DNA of 35,154 nt from UBA9339 sp964535195 (GTDB lineage Bacteria; Pseudomonadota; Gammaproteobacteria; UBA9339). Each line of letters begins with the position of its first letter. The stretch's first letter is position 1. Both the position numbers and the translations under genes were made by a program. The DNA lies in NCBI GenBank assembly GCA_964535195.1, contig CAZHSI010000013.1:1-35154 (forward strand), given 5' to 3'. The notes beneath the pieces are model-generated. The model worked only from the letters and a program-made list of their open reading frames with translations, made no database searches and was not told the origin of the DNA. Below, piece by piece: positions 24,423 to 32,566 of this stretch.

Positions 24423-26165
24423 ATGCGTAAAACACCTGTATTATTCATAGCAGCATTAGCAGCCGTTTTTTCTCTTATCAATGGAACTAGTTATGCCAAT
24501 AACGTATCACTTGATAAGCACCAGGGGTTATCTGAGCTTATAAATTCTGAAGATACAGCGGCAAAGGGAAGTTCAGATGTCACCGCAATTATTAAAGGCG
24601 CTTCTAGTTATTTACCGCATCTCCAACTTAGTGGTACGCGATTTTTTAATGTGAGTGAATCAAATTGGGGCGCTGGAGTAGATTTTTTAATCCCTCTCTG
24701 GCAGTCGTCCCCATCCCACTTAGTTTTTACCGATTTTAGACTTTTTGATCGAACCGGCAGGCCCTTTGAAGGTAATATCCATTTAGGCTATCGTTACTTA
24801 TCTGCAGAAAACACCAGGCTGCATGGTATTTATGGTGCGTTTGACCGCAAGCGCAGTATAAATGGTAATTATTTTAATCAGTTAACCTTTGGTGTAGAGA
24901 CTTGGTACAAAAGCTTATTTATTGGAGCTAATTATTATCAACCAATCGGCAGAAATCTTAAAAACACCCGTACCGAGGAAAATAAGTTGGTTAGGACAGA
25001 CTATGTTGACAAAATAAGTAGCGTCTTCGTAACCCCCGATTATTACGGCGAAAGAGCAGCAGGGGGGGGGGACGCTGAAATTGGGTATGAATTTTTTCCG
25101 GGAATAACTGGCTATGTCGGCGGTCATTATTTTAAAGCTAAAGATATGAGTGTAATTTGTGGGCCAAAAGTAAGAGTGGCATACGATTACTTCTTAAATA
25201 ATGGTCAAAGAGCCCTAAAAATATTTGACAAAGTGGGGGTTGAAGCTGGGATGCAACATGATCAACGAGGAGATGTTGGGTTTGTCGGTTTAAATATCAG
25301 AGTAGGGATGATTCCCAGTAACGGGGAAAAACTGCAAGGCGTTGCTCGTCATATGGTTGACCTTGTGCATCGGGATGTTGATATTGTAAGCCAAGAGGGT
25401 TTTATCGGCACTGGCACGCAAGTACCGTTTGCTCCTCATGGGAAAGCTTTGAAGTTTGTTAGCTGGAATGACACTGGTGATGACAGTGCTATAGATGATC
25501 TTAAAGCAACTTTGCAAAAGCTTGATCCCAACAAAGAGCAGATTGTTATTGTTAGAAAGGGTTCAGGACTCGGTAATACTACAAATCCATATTTAGGCGA
25601 GCTGATTAACTCATCTAAAGCAGAATTAATATCGTCTGGCAGGTTTCATAAAGGTATTTCTGGCCGTACTGGGAAGAAATACGCAGTTTTAGCTGAAGCT
25701 GAAGAGCCGACGGCTGATCAAATATCTTTGGCAAAAAAAGTGGTACCAGCTTCCGCCTTGAGAGAAGGTGCGTCGCTAACTGCTGTACAAGCAAAGCAGG
25801 AGATAACTGAAGCAGAGAAAAATACACCAGATTCTGCAAAAACTGGGGTACCGAACGTGGATGAACAGAAGCCAGTGTCTGTTCCATGTAATTACATTGA
25901 ATATGATTGTGTGAGACGGATAATATTTGAAAACAATCAAAGTAAACTAGATGAGTTTGCAAGTTTTCTTAAAAATAATCCGGAAATTAAAGGTAAATCG
26001 AAATATGAAGTTGCTAATTATCTAATGGATATTTATGGGAGAGAGCTTGTGGATGAAATTCAGAACCAAGTTGTATTTAATCATCTGTCTTCCCTCATTC
26101 CAGAGGTATCGGCGCCTCTTGAACAGAGAATAGCTATGAAGATGTATGAAGATAGGGGTGTATAA
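24423..26165 (+). CDS. Inverse autotransporter beta-barrel protein
   Basis: Outer-membrane protein of 580 residues related to the barrel of intimin/invasin-type (type Ve) inverse autotransporters. A signal peptide covers about 1-25. The barrel runs about 60-325 with family hallmarks: LWQSSPSHLVFTDFRLFDR, GNIHLGYRYL, IYGAFDRKRS, YFNQLTFGVE, GANYYQPIG and the end ARHMVDLVHRDVDIV. The exported part (about 326-580) has no Ig-like or lectin domain; it reads as a small alpha/beta segment, a Lys/Glu-rich linker (435-480) and a helical C-terminus with Cys489 and Cys496. AAGGGG precedes the ATG. A G10 run at 25062-25071 lies in frame within the barrel. The passenger function is unknown. Confidence 0.8.
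   Translation: MRKTPVLFIAALAAVFSLINGTSYANNVSLDKHQGLSELINSEDTAAKGSSDVTAIIKGASSYLPHLQLSGTRFFNVSESNWGAGVDFLIPLWQSSPSHLVFTDFRLFDRTGRPFEGNIHLGYRYLSAENTRLHGIYGAFDRKRSINGNYFNQLTFGVETWYKSLFIGANYYQPIGRNLKNTRTEENKLVRTDYVDKISSVFVTPDYYGERAAGGGDAEIGYEFFPGITGYVGGHYFKAKDMSVICGPKVRVAYDYFLNNGQRALKIFDKVGVEAGMQHDQRGDVGFVGLNIRVGMIPSNGEKLQGVARHMVDLVHRDVDIVSQEGFIGTGTQVPFAPHGKALKFVSWNDTGDDSAIDDLKATLQKLDPNKEQIVIVRKGSGLGNTTNPYLGELINSSKAELISSGRFHKGISGRTGKKYAVLAEAEEPTADQISLAKKVVPASALREGASLTAVQAKQEITEAEKNTPDSAKTGVPNVDEQKPVSVPCNYIEYDCVRRIIFENNQSKLDEFASFLKNNPEIKGKSKYEVANYLMDIYGRELVDEIQNQVVFNHLSSLIPEVSAPLEQRIAMKMYEDRGV
25062..25071 (+). repeat. Poly-G tract (G10) inside the barrel gene
   Basis: Ten consecutive G encode Gly-Gly-Gly plus the first base of Asp (AAGGGDAE). 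Loss or gain of one G would truncate the outer-membrane protein in mid-barrel. Runs this long in surface-protein genes are typical slipped-strand phase-variation switches. The next longest G runs noticed are G8 in ruvA and G7 at 28755-28761. Confidence 0.8.
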
Positions 26166-26218
26166 GTGTAGCTTTCTGTTGGTTATGACAATTTTTTAAC
26201 TATTTGATGAGGTTTATT

Positions 26219-27529
26219 ATGATTAAGAAAAAAAATAATGTGATTTTGTCGCCAATGTTTTGTGGTTTAATGTTGGTCTCGCTTTCGAGTTGTATTTTTG
26301 CAAATGATGTGAATTTATATCCAGCAGAGGTTGTAAGGTGTTATATAGAAAAGAAGTTTGATAGTGGTGATACTCTTCGTGCTTATAGTCTTAATAATGT
26401 AAATGTACAAAATTATGAAATAACCTTTTCAGAAAAGGGTGGTTTGGGGTACAGATTCAATGTTTTTAATAATAAAGATGAAAAGTGTAACGTAGCAGAT
26501 GCAGTTAATGATTATGTACCTCCAAGAGAAGGGCAAGATGGTTATCATTGGAAACTTTCAAGTCAAGCTGTTAAAAAAGGGTGTGTTCCTGAGTATTTTG
26601 AAGTGTCGACTATCAAAGACAATGAAAAAAAATATGACAAGAGTAAGATGGATGCTAGTGCCTTACCAGAGATACAATTAAAACTTGGTTCTTTGCAAGC
26701 AGATGGTCGACAGGAGCTTTCTATAATAAATAATTCATCAAAAAATATAGAGATAATAGGTTTTTTTAGTAAAGATGGTAGCAAGTCAGAAGTAGTAGAA
26801 TTTAAAGAAGATGGGCCAGTAAAAGTAGGTGGTGGCGGATGGTTTTCATCTAATCAGGTTTTATCTGTTACATTCCAACCGATTAGGATTTGTAAACCGG
26901 GGGTCGCCAATAAAGCAGCAAAGGGATTATTTGATATCAAATATAAAGTAGAAAATTTAGAAAAGACCTTAACGGTTCATTATCTTCCTTCTTGTGAAAA
27001 AGTAGATACAGTGTTAATGGAAAAAACAAACAGAGCACTGAAGGAAGAGGCAAGCAACGCCAATGCGTTGGTGACAGAGTTTCAAAATTATGCTACCGGT
27101 AATGCAACATTGGCTAATAAATTTAAAAAAGATGCAGAGGAGAGCTCTACCTTAATAGCAAGTCTTAAGCAAGAGGTGGCGGATAATGCTAAGTCAGCAG
27201 CGGAATTTAAGAGTTATGCTGAAGGTAATTCTACATTAGCGAATGGTTTTAGGAAAGATGCAGGAGATAAAGCGGCGTTAGTGGATAAAATTAAAAAAGA
27301 GGCGGAAGGCAATGCTAATTTAGCTGCAGAATTTAAAGGTTATGCAGAAGGTAATGCTACATTAGCAAGTAATTCTCAAGGGGTGACTAAAGAATTGGAA
27401 AGATATAGGTCTCTTGCAAAGGAAATAGAAACTTATTTAGCAAATAAACATCTAAACGACGAAGATACTGATGAAACCAATGATGTAAATGGAATCTTAG
27501 ATAATTTCTATAAGCCTGGTAAAAAATAA
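26219..27529 (+). CDS. Exported protein with tetradecad coiled-coil stalk
   Basis: Protein of 436 residues from the ATG at 26219, with GATGAGG just upstream; a TTG at 26204 is rejected. Signal sequence at about 1-28: LVSLSSC fits a lipobox (lipid anchor at Cys25), while cleavage after IFA is the alternative. Residues about 30-245 form a cysteine-containing, beta-rich region shared with the product of 27874-29031: an N-terminal half ending in WKL and a GCVP motif, then a PEIQLKL half with NIEIIGFFSKDG and DGPVKV. Residues 283-380 are seven 14-residue repeats forecasting a long coiled coil, followed by an acidic tail. Family not recognised. It begins 53 nt after the barrel gene and is probably co-transcribed. 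Confidence 0.7.
   Translation: MIKKKNNVILSPMFCGLMLVSLSSCIFANDVNLYPAEVVRCYIEKKFDSGDTLRAYSLNNVNVQNYEITFSEKGGLGYRFNVFNNKDEKCNVADAVNDYVPPREGQDGYHWKLSSQAVKKGCVPEYFEVSTIKDNEKKYDKSKMDASALPEIQLKLGSLQADGRQELSIINNSSKNIEIIGFFSKDGSKSEVVEFKEDGPVKVGGGGWFSSNQVLSVTFQPIRICKPGVANKAAKGLFDIKYKVENLEKTLTVHYLPSCEKVDTVLMEKTNRALKEEASNANALVTEFQNYATGNATLANKFKKDAEESSTLIASLKQEVADNAKSAAEFKSYAEGNSTLANGFRKDAGDKAALVDKIKKEAEGNANLAAEFKGYAEGNATLASNSQGVTKELERYRSLAKEIETYLANKHLNDEDTDETNDVNGILDNFYKPGKK
27065..27358 (+). repeat. Seven 42-bp coding repeats (14-residue tetradecads)
   Basis: Seven tandem units of exactly 14 codons, for example ALVTEFQNYATGNA, TLANKFKKDAEESS, KSAAEFKSYAEGNS and NLAAEFKGYAEGNA. Position 2 is mostly Leu and position 6 Phe/Ile/Leu, with Ala and Gly-Asn near the end. 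Two heptads per unit give an ideal coiled-coil stalk. A higher-order period of three units (42 residues) is also visible, implying past duplication of a three-unit block. Confidence 0.85.
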
Positions 27530-27539
27530 TGATGTTGAT

Positions 27540-27577
27540 GAGTATGTCGAGTAAGCTATGAAGTGCTCGACATACTC
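27540..27577 (+). other. 12-bp perfect hairpin after the stalk gene
   Basis: GAGTATGTCGAG and its exact complement CTCGACATACTC flank a 14-nt loop, 10 nt after the stop codon. There is no T run after it, so it is not a classical terminator; it could stabilise or process the transcript end. The rest of the 344-bp gap (27530-27873) shows only a possible 22-codon frame. Confidence 0.55.
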
Positions 27578-27774
27578 CCCCTCGGTTATAGTAGGAAATT
27601 TGGGGTGTATTGTTTACGATTTGTTTAATAATGTAGAGATAACAAGATAAGGCTTTGTGTAAATAGTAGATAGGTATTAAAAGAGTGCAGTTACGGATTA
27701 CTCCCTCCAAAGTATGCTTACCATAAAACACTGAAGATTTTTTATATTAGCTGGATATTTTTTATGAGGATTTT

Positions 27775-27843
27775 ATGCCAGCGGTAATATGTGTCTTTCA
27801 GGGTGGCCTAAAAAAGAAGTTTAGTGTGTTAACAATAAGATAA
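27775..27843 (+). CDS. Possible 22-residue upstream frame
   Basis: ATG at 27775 preceded by GAGG at good spacing, giving MPAVICVFQGGLKKKFSVL plus three residues and a stop 30 nt before the next gene. No family resemblance. It could be a leader or chance; the good ribosome-binding site is the only reason to list it. Confidence 0.2.
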   Translation: MPAVICVFQGGLKKKFSVLTIR

Positions 27844-27873
27844 AATTTAATAACTTTAACGGTGTTACTAACC

Positions 27874-29031
27874 ATGAAAAATAAAAAAATTGGTTTATTA
27901 GTATTGTCATGTGTCTTTACATTTTTGTCGCAGTTTATTTATGCAGCAGTGGAAGAGGAGCATGAAACTTATATAAAAATCAGGAGTTGTTTTTTAGAAC
28001 AAGCTATCGAGGAAAGTGTATCATTACGAAATTACGGGATTGAGAATGATGGCGGCCGACATAAATACGAGGTGTCTTTTTTGGGAAGCGCTAAAGTACA
28101 CCATCTTGAGGTAATTGATGAGCAAGGAAATATATGTAACCAAGAGGCTGCGATTGCTTCCAAATTTATTCCTCAAAGATCAAATGGCGAAACAGGGGTG
28201 TGGAAATTGACAGCCATTGCTGATGGGGTTTGCAAACCTAAGAATATTAAAGTTGTTGAAGATGCTAGTAATTCGGTAGTGTATGATATCTTAGTACCAG
28301 AAATAGAAGCGCGCCTTGATTCTTCTAATCCGGAAAAGGTGAGTAGTTTCATTATAACAAGCAATTCAATTAACACCATAGAAGTACTTGGTTTTTTTGA
28401 TCTTAAGGGAAATAGGATTAATGAATTTGAGTTTGACGGTCCGGCGACAATTGATGCTCATAATCCATCTTTAATAGTTACAGCAAAACCCACCGTTACT
28501 TATATTAAAAAAGGTGAGACATCCATACAAAAAGGTAGCGTTAAGTACAGAATTAGTGGTGAAGAAAAATCTATGAAGTTTGGGGTCGAGTATTATAACG
28601 ATATGGATAAGAATATTATCCTTCCCAATGAAAAAGTTGCAGATCAAAGCTGGTTTAGTAATGCAAAAGTAGCTGCAGGCGCAGGTACATTCCTGGCATT
28701 AGGAATCGTCGCTTTATACCATTTCCAACATCAGCAGCCTATACATAATGTTCCGGGGGGGCATTTAGCTTTGGCACAAGGAGCAAATATATTAGTGAGA
28801 GATTGGTTTAATAGGGTAAATCTTCAGCAAGTTGCTAGTGGAACTATTAATATCCCAGGTGAATTGATTCAAAGCGTCGCAGATGCTATGGGCATTAATT
28901 TTGCTCAAGCTCAGGCATATATCACTAGGATGATTTATTGGGCCATACATGGAGCGCCACAAGGTAACAACATTGAATTACCTGAAGACCCTACCGACGA
29001 TTACATGCAAAACGCTGAATTTGATACATAA
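27874..29031 (+). CDS. Exported paralogue with C-terminal membrane helix
   Basis: Protein of 385 residues from the ATG at 27874; a GTG four codons earlier is less likely. Signal peptide at about 1-24 (FLSQFIYAA). Residues about 30-240 parallel the product of 26219-27529: an early Cys (KIRSCF), a second (GNICNQ), VWKLTAIADGVC, then PEIEARLDSS, NTIEVLGFFDLKG and EFDGPATI. Afterwards the two diverge. Here a hydrophobic helix (VAAGAGTFLALGIVALYHF, about 267-285) is followed by a roughly 100-residue helical domain with an acidic end. The helix could anchor it in the inner membrane or be a hydrophobic insertion segment. Family and function unknown. Its own terminator lies 15 nt downstream. Confidence 0.65.
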   Translation: MKNKKIGLLVLSCVFTFLSQFIYAAVEEEHETYIKIRSCFLEQAIEESVSLRNYGIENDGGRHKYEVSFLGSAKVHHLEVIDEQGNICNQEAAIASKFIPQRSNGETGVWKLTAIADGVCKPKNIKVVEDASNSVVYDILVPEIEARLDSSNPEKVSSFIITSNSINTIEVLGFFDLKGNRINEFEFDGPATIDAHNPSLIVTAKPTVTYIKKGETSIQKGSVKYRISGEEKSMKFGVEYYNDMDKNIILPNEKVADQSWFSNAKVAAGAGTFLALGIVALYHFQHQQPIHNVPGGHLALAQGANILVRDWFNRVNLQQVASGTINIPGELIQSVADAMGINFAQAQAYITRMIYWAIHGAPQGNNIELPEDPTDDYMQNAEFDT

Positions 29032-29045
29032 AATAAGAAGTAATG

Positions 29046-29087
29046 AGGATAATCATTCAGATATTTCGAATGGTTATCCTATTTTTG
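29046..29087 (+). terminator. Terminator of the exported-protein cluster
   Basis: A 13-bp stem (29046-29058 with 29068-29080, one G-U pair) and 9-nt loop are followed by ATTTTTG. It ends the cluster and argues against a gene in the 183-bp gap before parC. Confidence 0.8.
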
Positions 29088-29214
29088 AAACTGACCCCAT
29101 TTTGGATTTTTATTAGTAGCTATTTTTACGGTTTTAAAGATAGTGCCAAAAATTTTACTTTGTTGAATTTAGACAGTAGAATTTTAGAAAATAGGTTAGA
29201 GCTAATAAAAAATC

Positions 29215-31461
29215 ATGAAAAATACTGACGTCGCCGTTCCCAACTTTGAACATCAACCGTTACGAACGTTTGCCGAGAAGGCTTATCTTGATTATTCAAT
29301 GTACGTGATCTTAGATCGCGCACTCCCCCATATTGGGGATGGTCTAAAACCGGTACAGCGGCGTATTGTTTACGCGATGTCAGAATTGGGTTTAAAAAAC
29401 ACGGCAAAATTTAAAAAGTCTGCACGTACTGTGGGTGATGTTTTAGGAAAATACCATCCCCATGGTGACACAGCTTGTTACGAAGCCATGGTGATTATGG
29501 CGCAACCCTTTACTTATCGCTATCCACTGATAGATGGTCAAGGCAACTGGGGTTCTATTGATGATCCTAAATCTTTTGCTGCCATGCGTTATACAGAATC
29601 TCGTTTATCGCCTTATGCGCAAACCTTGCTTCAGGAGCTTGAGCAGGGAACGGTAACTTGGGTGCCAAACTTTGATGGTACTTTAGAAGAACCAAAGTTA
29701 TTACCAGCACGGTTGCCTAATGTTTTATTAAATGGTGCTACAGGAATTGCGGTGGGTATGGCCACCGATATTCCGCCCCATAATTTACGGGAAGTTACTG
29801 CAGCTTGTATTCACCTTTTAGAAAATCCCGAGGCGACCCTTAAAGAGATCTGTAAATATGTTAAAGGGCCAGATTTTCCTACTGGCGCTGAAATTATTAC
29901 GCCAGCCCCAGAGATTTTAGAAATATATCGCACGGGTCATGGCATGATAAAAATGCGCGCGATCTATACCACAGAGGATGAGGAGATTGTAATTACCGCT
30001 TTGCCACATCAAACTTCCGGCGCTAAAATTCAAGAACAAATCGCTGCCCAAATGCAGGCAAAAAAACTGCCAATGGTGGCTGATATTCGCGATGAGTCTG
30101 ATCATGAAAATCCCACCCGCATCGTAATTGTCCCGCGGTCTAATCGTGTGGATACCGCGGCATTAATGGCGCATCTCTTTGCTACGACTGATTTAGAAAG
30201 TTCTTATCGGATTAATTTAAATATTATTGGTATCGATGGTAAGCCCCAAGTTAAAGACTTAGTGTCGTTACTTAAGGAGTGGCTCGTTTTTCGTACCGAA
30301 ACCGTCAAAAGAAGATTGCAGTATCGTTTAAATAAAATTGCAGCGCGGTTACATATTTTACAAGGTTTAATGATTGTATATTTAAACCTTGATGCGGTTA
30401 TAAAAATTATTCGTACCGCAGATGATCCCAAAAGTACGTTGATTAAAAAGTTTAAATTAAGTGCCGAGCAAGCCGAAGCTATTTTAGAATTAAAATTAAG
30501 ACATTTAGCTAAACTTGAAGAGATGGCAATAACTAAAGAGCAAGAAGAGCTGACACAAGAAGGTGCTGAAATTGAAGCTTTGCTTGCTACGCCCCAACGC
30601 TTAAAAAATTTACTTAAAAAAGAGTTACAAGAGGATAGCGATAAGTATGCGGATAAGCGTCGTTCACAAATAGTTGTTCGTGAAGAAGCCAAGGCCATGA
30701 AGGAGGAGGAAATCATTCCTGCCGAAGCGGTAACGGTGGTATTGTCGCAACAAGGATGGATTAGAGTTGCCAAGGGACATGAAATTGATCCATTATCTTT
30801 AAGCTATAAGGCTGGGGACAGTTTTAAACAGGCGGCTTTAGGGCGGAGTAATCAGATGGCGGTGTTTATCGATTCAACTGGCAGAACCTATTCTTTACTA
30901 GCGCATACTTTGCCTTCTGCTCGTGGGCAAGGGGAGCCAATAACTAGTCGCGTTAATCTACCCCAAGAGGCAACTGTCGAAGGGGTCGTGAGTGGTAATC
31001 CAGAGCAATTGGTCTTGCTTGCGTCAGACGCTGGTTATGGCTTTATTACGAAGCTCGAAGAGCTTTACACTAAAAACCGCAGTGGTAAGGCAGAGCTCAA
31101 ATTGTCCAAAAACGCTAAGGTTTTGCCGCCCAGAATTATTACTAATTTAGATGGTCAGTATTTAGTCGCCATTACTAATATTGGGAAAATGTTGGTTTTT
31201 CCAGTTGCGTATTTGCCAAAATTAAATCGTGGCAAGGGTAATAAAATTATCGGTATCTCGTCGGCACTTGCAGCCAAGAGGGAAGAGTATATTATAGCTT
31301 TAGTAATACTTGGTGAAGAAAATAAACTACAAATCACCTCTGGCAAACGCAGTCTAACCTTTAGTTTTACTGAACTTGGTGCTTACCAAGGTGAGCGTGG
31401 CAGACGCGGCAATAATCTCCCTCATGGTTTGAAGCAGGTAGATGCGGTTAAGGTAATATAG
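29215..31461 (+). CDS. parC: DNA topoisomerase IV subunit A (ParC)
   Basis: Cleavage/reunion subunit of topoisomerase IV, which decatenates daughter chromosomes. 748 residues (E. coli 752). The catalytic tyrosine is Y126 (AAMRYTESRLS). The winged-helix domain has HPHGDTACYEAM, the quinolone-resistance region; the position equal to E. coli Ser80 is T86, while E90 is kept. The tower domain and coiled-coil gate follow, and the C-terminal blades contain SARGQGEPITSRVNL, GYGFITKLEEL and RGRRGNNLP. parE is not adjacent. The length, PDDPKSFAAM-like segment and C-terminus favour ParC over GyrA, which would be longer. Confidence 0.93.
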   Translation: MKNTDVAVPNFEHQPLRTFAEKAYLDYSMYVILDRALPHIGDGLKPVQRRIVYAMSELGLKNTAKFKKSARTVGDVLGKYHPHGDTACYEAMVIMAQPFTYRYPLIDGQGNWGSIDDPKSFAAMRYTESRLSPYAQTLLQELEQGTVTWVPNFDGTLEEPKLLPARLPNVLLNGATGIAVGMATDIPPHNLREVTAACIHLLENPEATLKEICKYVKGPDFPTGAEIITPAPEILEIYRTGHGMIKMRAIYTTEDEEIVITALPHQTSGAKIQEQIAAQMQAKKLPMVADIRDESDHENPTRIVIVPRSNRVDTAALMAHLFATTDLESSYRINLNIIGIDGKPQVKDLVSLLKEWLVFRTETVKRRLQYRLNKIAARLHILQGLMIVYLNLDAVIKIIRTADDPKSTLIKKFKLSAEQAEAILELKLRHLAKLEEMAITKEQEELTQEGAEIEALLATPQRLKNLLKKELQEDSDKYADKRRSQIVVREEAKAMKEEEIIPAEAVTVVLSQQGWIRVAKGHEIDPLSLSYKAGDSFKQAALGRSNQMAVFIDSTGRTYSLLAHTLPSARGQGEPITSRVNLPQEATVEGVVSGNPEQLVLLASDAGYGFITKLEELYTKNRSGKAELKLSKNAKVLPPRIITNLDGQYLVAITNIGKMLVFPVAYLPKLNRGKGNKIIGISSALAAKREEYIIALVILGEENKLQITSGKRSLTFSFTELGAYQGERGRRGNNLPHGLKQVDAVKVI

Positions 31462-31475
31462 AGTAGATACGTTAT

Positions 31476-31519
31476 CGCCAGCGAAAAACTACACTTTTCG
31501 CTGGCGTTTCAATTTTTTT
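31476..31519 (+). terminator. Terminator between parC and ampE
   Basis: A perfect 12-bp stem CGCCAGCGAAAA/TTTTCGCTGGCG with a 7-nt loop is followed by TTTCAATTTTTTT. The A-rich 5' side could also let it serve the convergent ampE gene. Confidence 0.92.
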
Positions 31520-32369
31520 ATAAGAGTATGCCGATTAACACCAGCGCTATTCCTATTAACCAAACAATCAATGCACGATTTATGATATCTAAAGCATCCT
31601 GTACTTCATTGTGATTAGCGTCTTTAATGTTAGGGCTTGCACCTAAAGCGGCAAGACCAGATTCAACTACGAATTTTTTTACCTCACTTAATCCTGTTAA
31701 TAGATACTTCGAACAGTAACCGAAGCCTTTATTGAAGTTGCCTACTAAGGCGTAGCTAAGTCCCAGTAAACGGGAGGGTAACCATTCCAAAATACTTTGT
31801 GCTTGAGCTGCTAGTTTAGCTAATTCAACATAATTTGGATTAACTTTTAAAGCATGCTGCCGGACTAGGGTCAAGCTAAAGTAGGGGATTACGCCATAAA
31901 TACCGAAAATTATAAACCAGAATAACCCCGCAAAAATTTGTTCAAAAGATTTTAACAAAATAGTTTTACTAACCGCGCGTGCTATATCACCCATGTCACT
32001 TAGGGAGTCATCGTTAATGAAGCTGGCAGCAGCATTAGTTGCTCCTTGGTTATCTGCTTTGTCTAAACTATCGAAATAGGGTTGCAATTTGCTTTTAAAG
32101 TCGCGAGCATCAATGCAAAAGAGCAAAACTGCTGTTGATATAATTAAGTCCAGTAAGCCAAAAAAGTGCCACTTAAAAGTGAAATGTAATAGCACAAACA
32201 CTAGTAATATTGGGGCGATTATTAGGAGTAATGCTAATTTTTCATCTAGTTTGGTTAACCACGGGCTTAATTGCCTTAGATAGGCCTCAAACCATGAGGT
32301 TTGAAACCAGCCACCAATATTAGCAAAGCGTTGCAAGGCCAGACAAAATAAAATAGAAATTAATATCAT
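31518..32369 (-). CDS. ampE: AmpE-like inner-membrane protein
   Basis: Polytopic membrane protein of 283 residues. In enterobacteria ampE lies after the amidase gene ampD, and the pair was linked to beta-lactamase induction through wall recycling; AmpE's own role stays unclear. Membrane segments are at about 1-15, 45-62, 70-86, 145-165 and 265-283. The family motif ILEWLPSRLLGLSYALVGNF near 192-211 matches AmpE well; CobD/CbiB is a distant relative. ampD is not in the window. The C-terminal end touches the parC terminator. Assignment is by resemblance to E. coli AmpE. Confidence 0.75.
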   Translation of the reverse strand: MILISILFCLALQRFANIGGWFQTSWFEAYLRQLSPWLTKLDEKLALLLIIAPILLVFVLLHFTFKWHFFGLLDLIISTAVLLFCIDARDFKSKLQPYFDSLDKADNQGATNAAASFINDDSLSDMGDIARAVSKTILLKSFEQIFAGLFWFIIFGIYGVIPYFSLTLVRQHALKVNPNYVELAKLAAQAQSILEWLPSRLLGLSYALVGNFNKGFGYCSKYLLTGLSEVKKFVVESGLAALGASPNIKDANHNEVQDALDIINRALIVWLIGIALVLIGILL

Positions 32370-32408
32370 ATGTTTCTCCTCTTTATACCTAGACTGTCAC
32401 CACTACAT

Positions 32409-32555
32409 TAGAGTTCTTTCCAAACCTACGTCTTTTGTCATACTACTGCGTTGCACATTCGTTCGCAATGCTCATTTACCTAGAAGTAAACTCCGTTTGC
32501 TCACTTCATGTGCGTCTTGTATTATGCCAAAATACTTGGTTTGGAAAGAACTCTA
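32409..32555 (+). repeat. Complete MITE-like element, copy B (147 bp)
   Basis: Perfect 18-bp terminal inverted repeats (TAGAGTTCTTTCCAAACC at 32409-32426 and its complement at 32538-32555) bound an interior that is itself loosely palindromic. The left two thirds match 112-200 (reversed) and 34558-34646. It has no reading frame of note. It sits between ampE and the antiporter gene, 11 bp from the antiporter stop. No obvious target-site duplication was seen. Confidence 0.8.
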
Positions 32556-32566
32556 TTATAACAAAT

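Noticed and set aside
29043..29228. 61-codon plus-strand frame before parC
   Set aside because: Its first codons lie in the stem of a convincing terminator (29046-29087), it overlaps the parC start, and it has no good ribosome-binding site.
30204..30773. 189-codon minus-strand frame inside parC
   Set aside because: Antisense to the ParC tower domain and rich in Ser/Cys as shadow frames often are.
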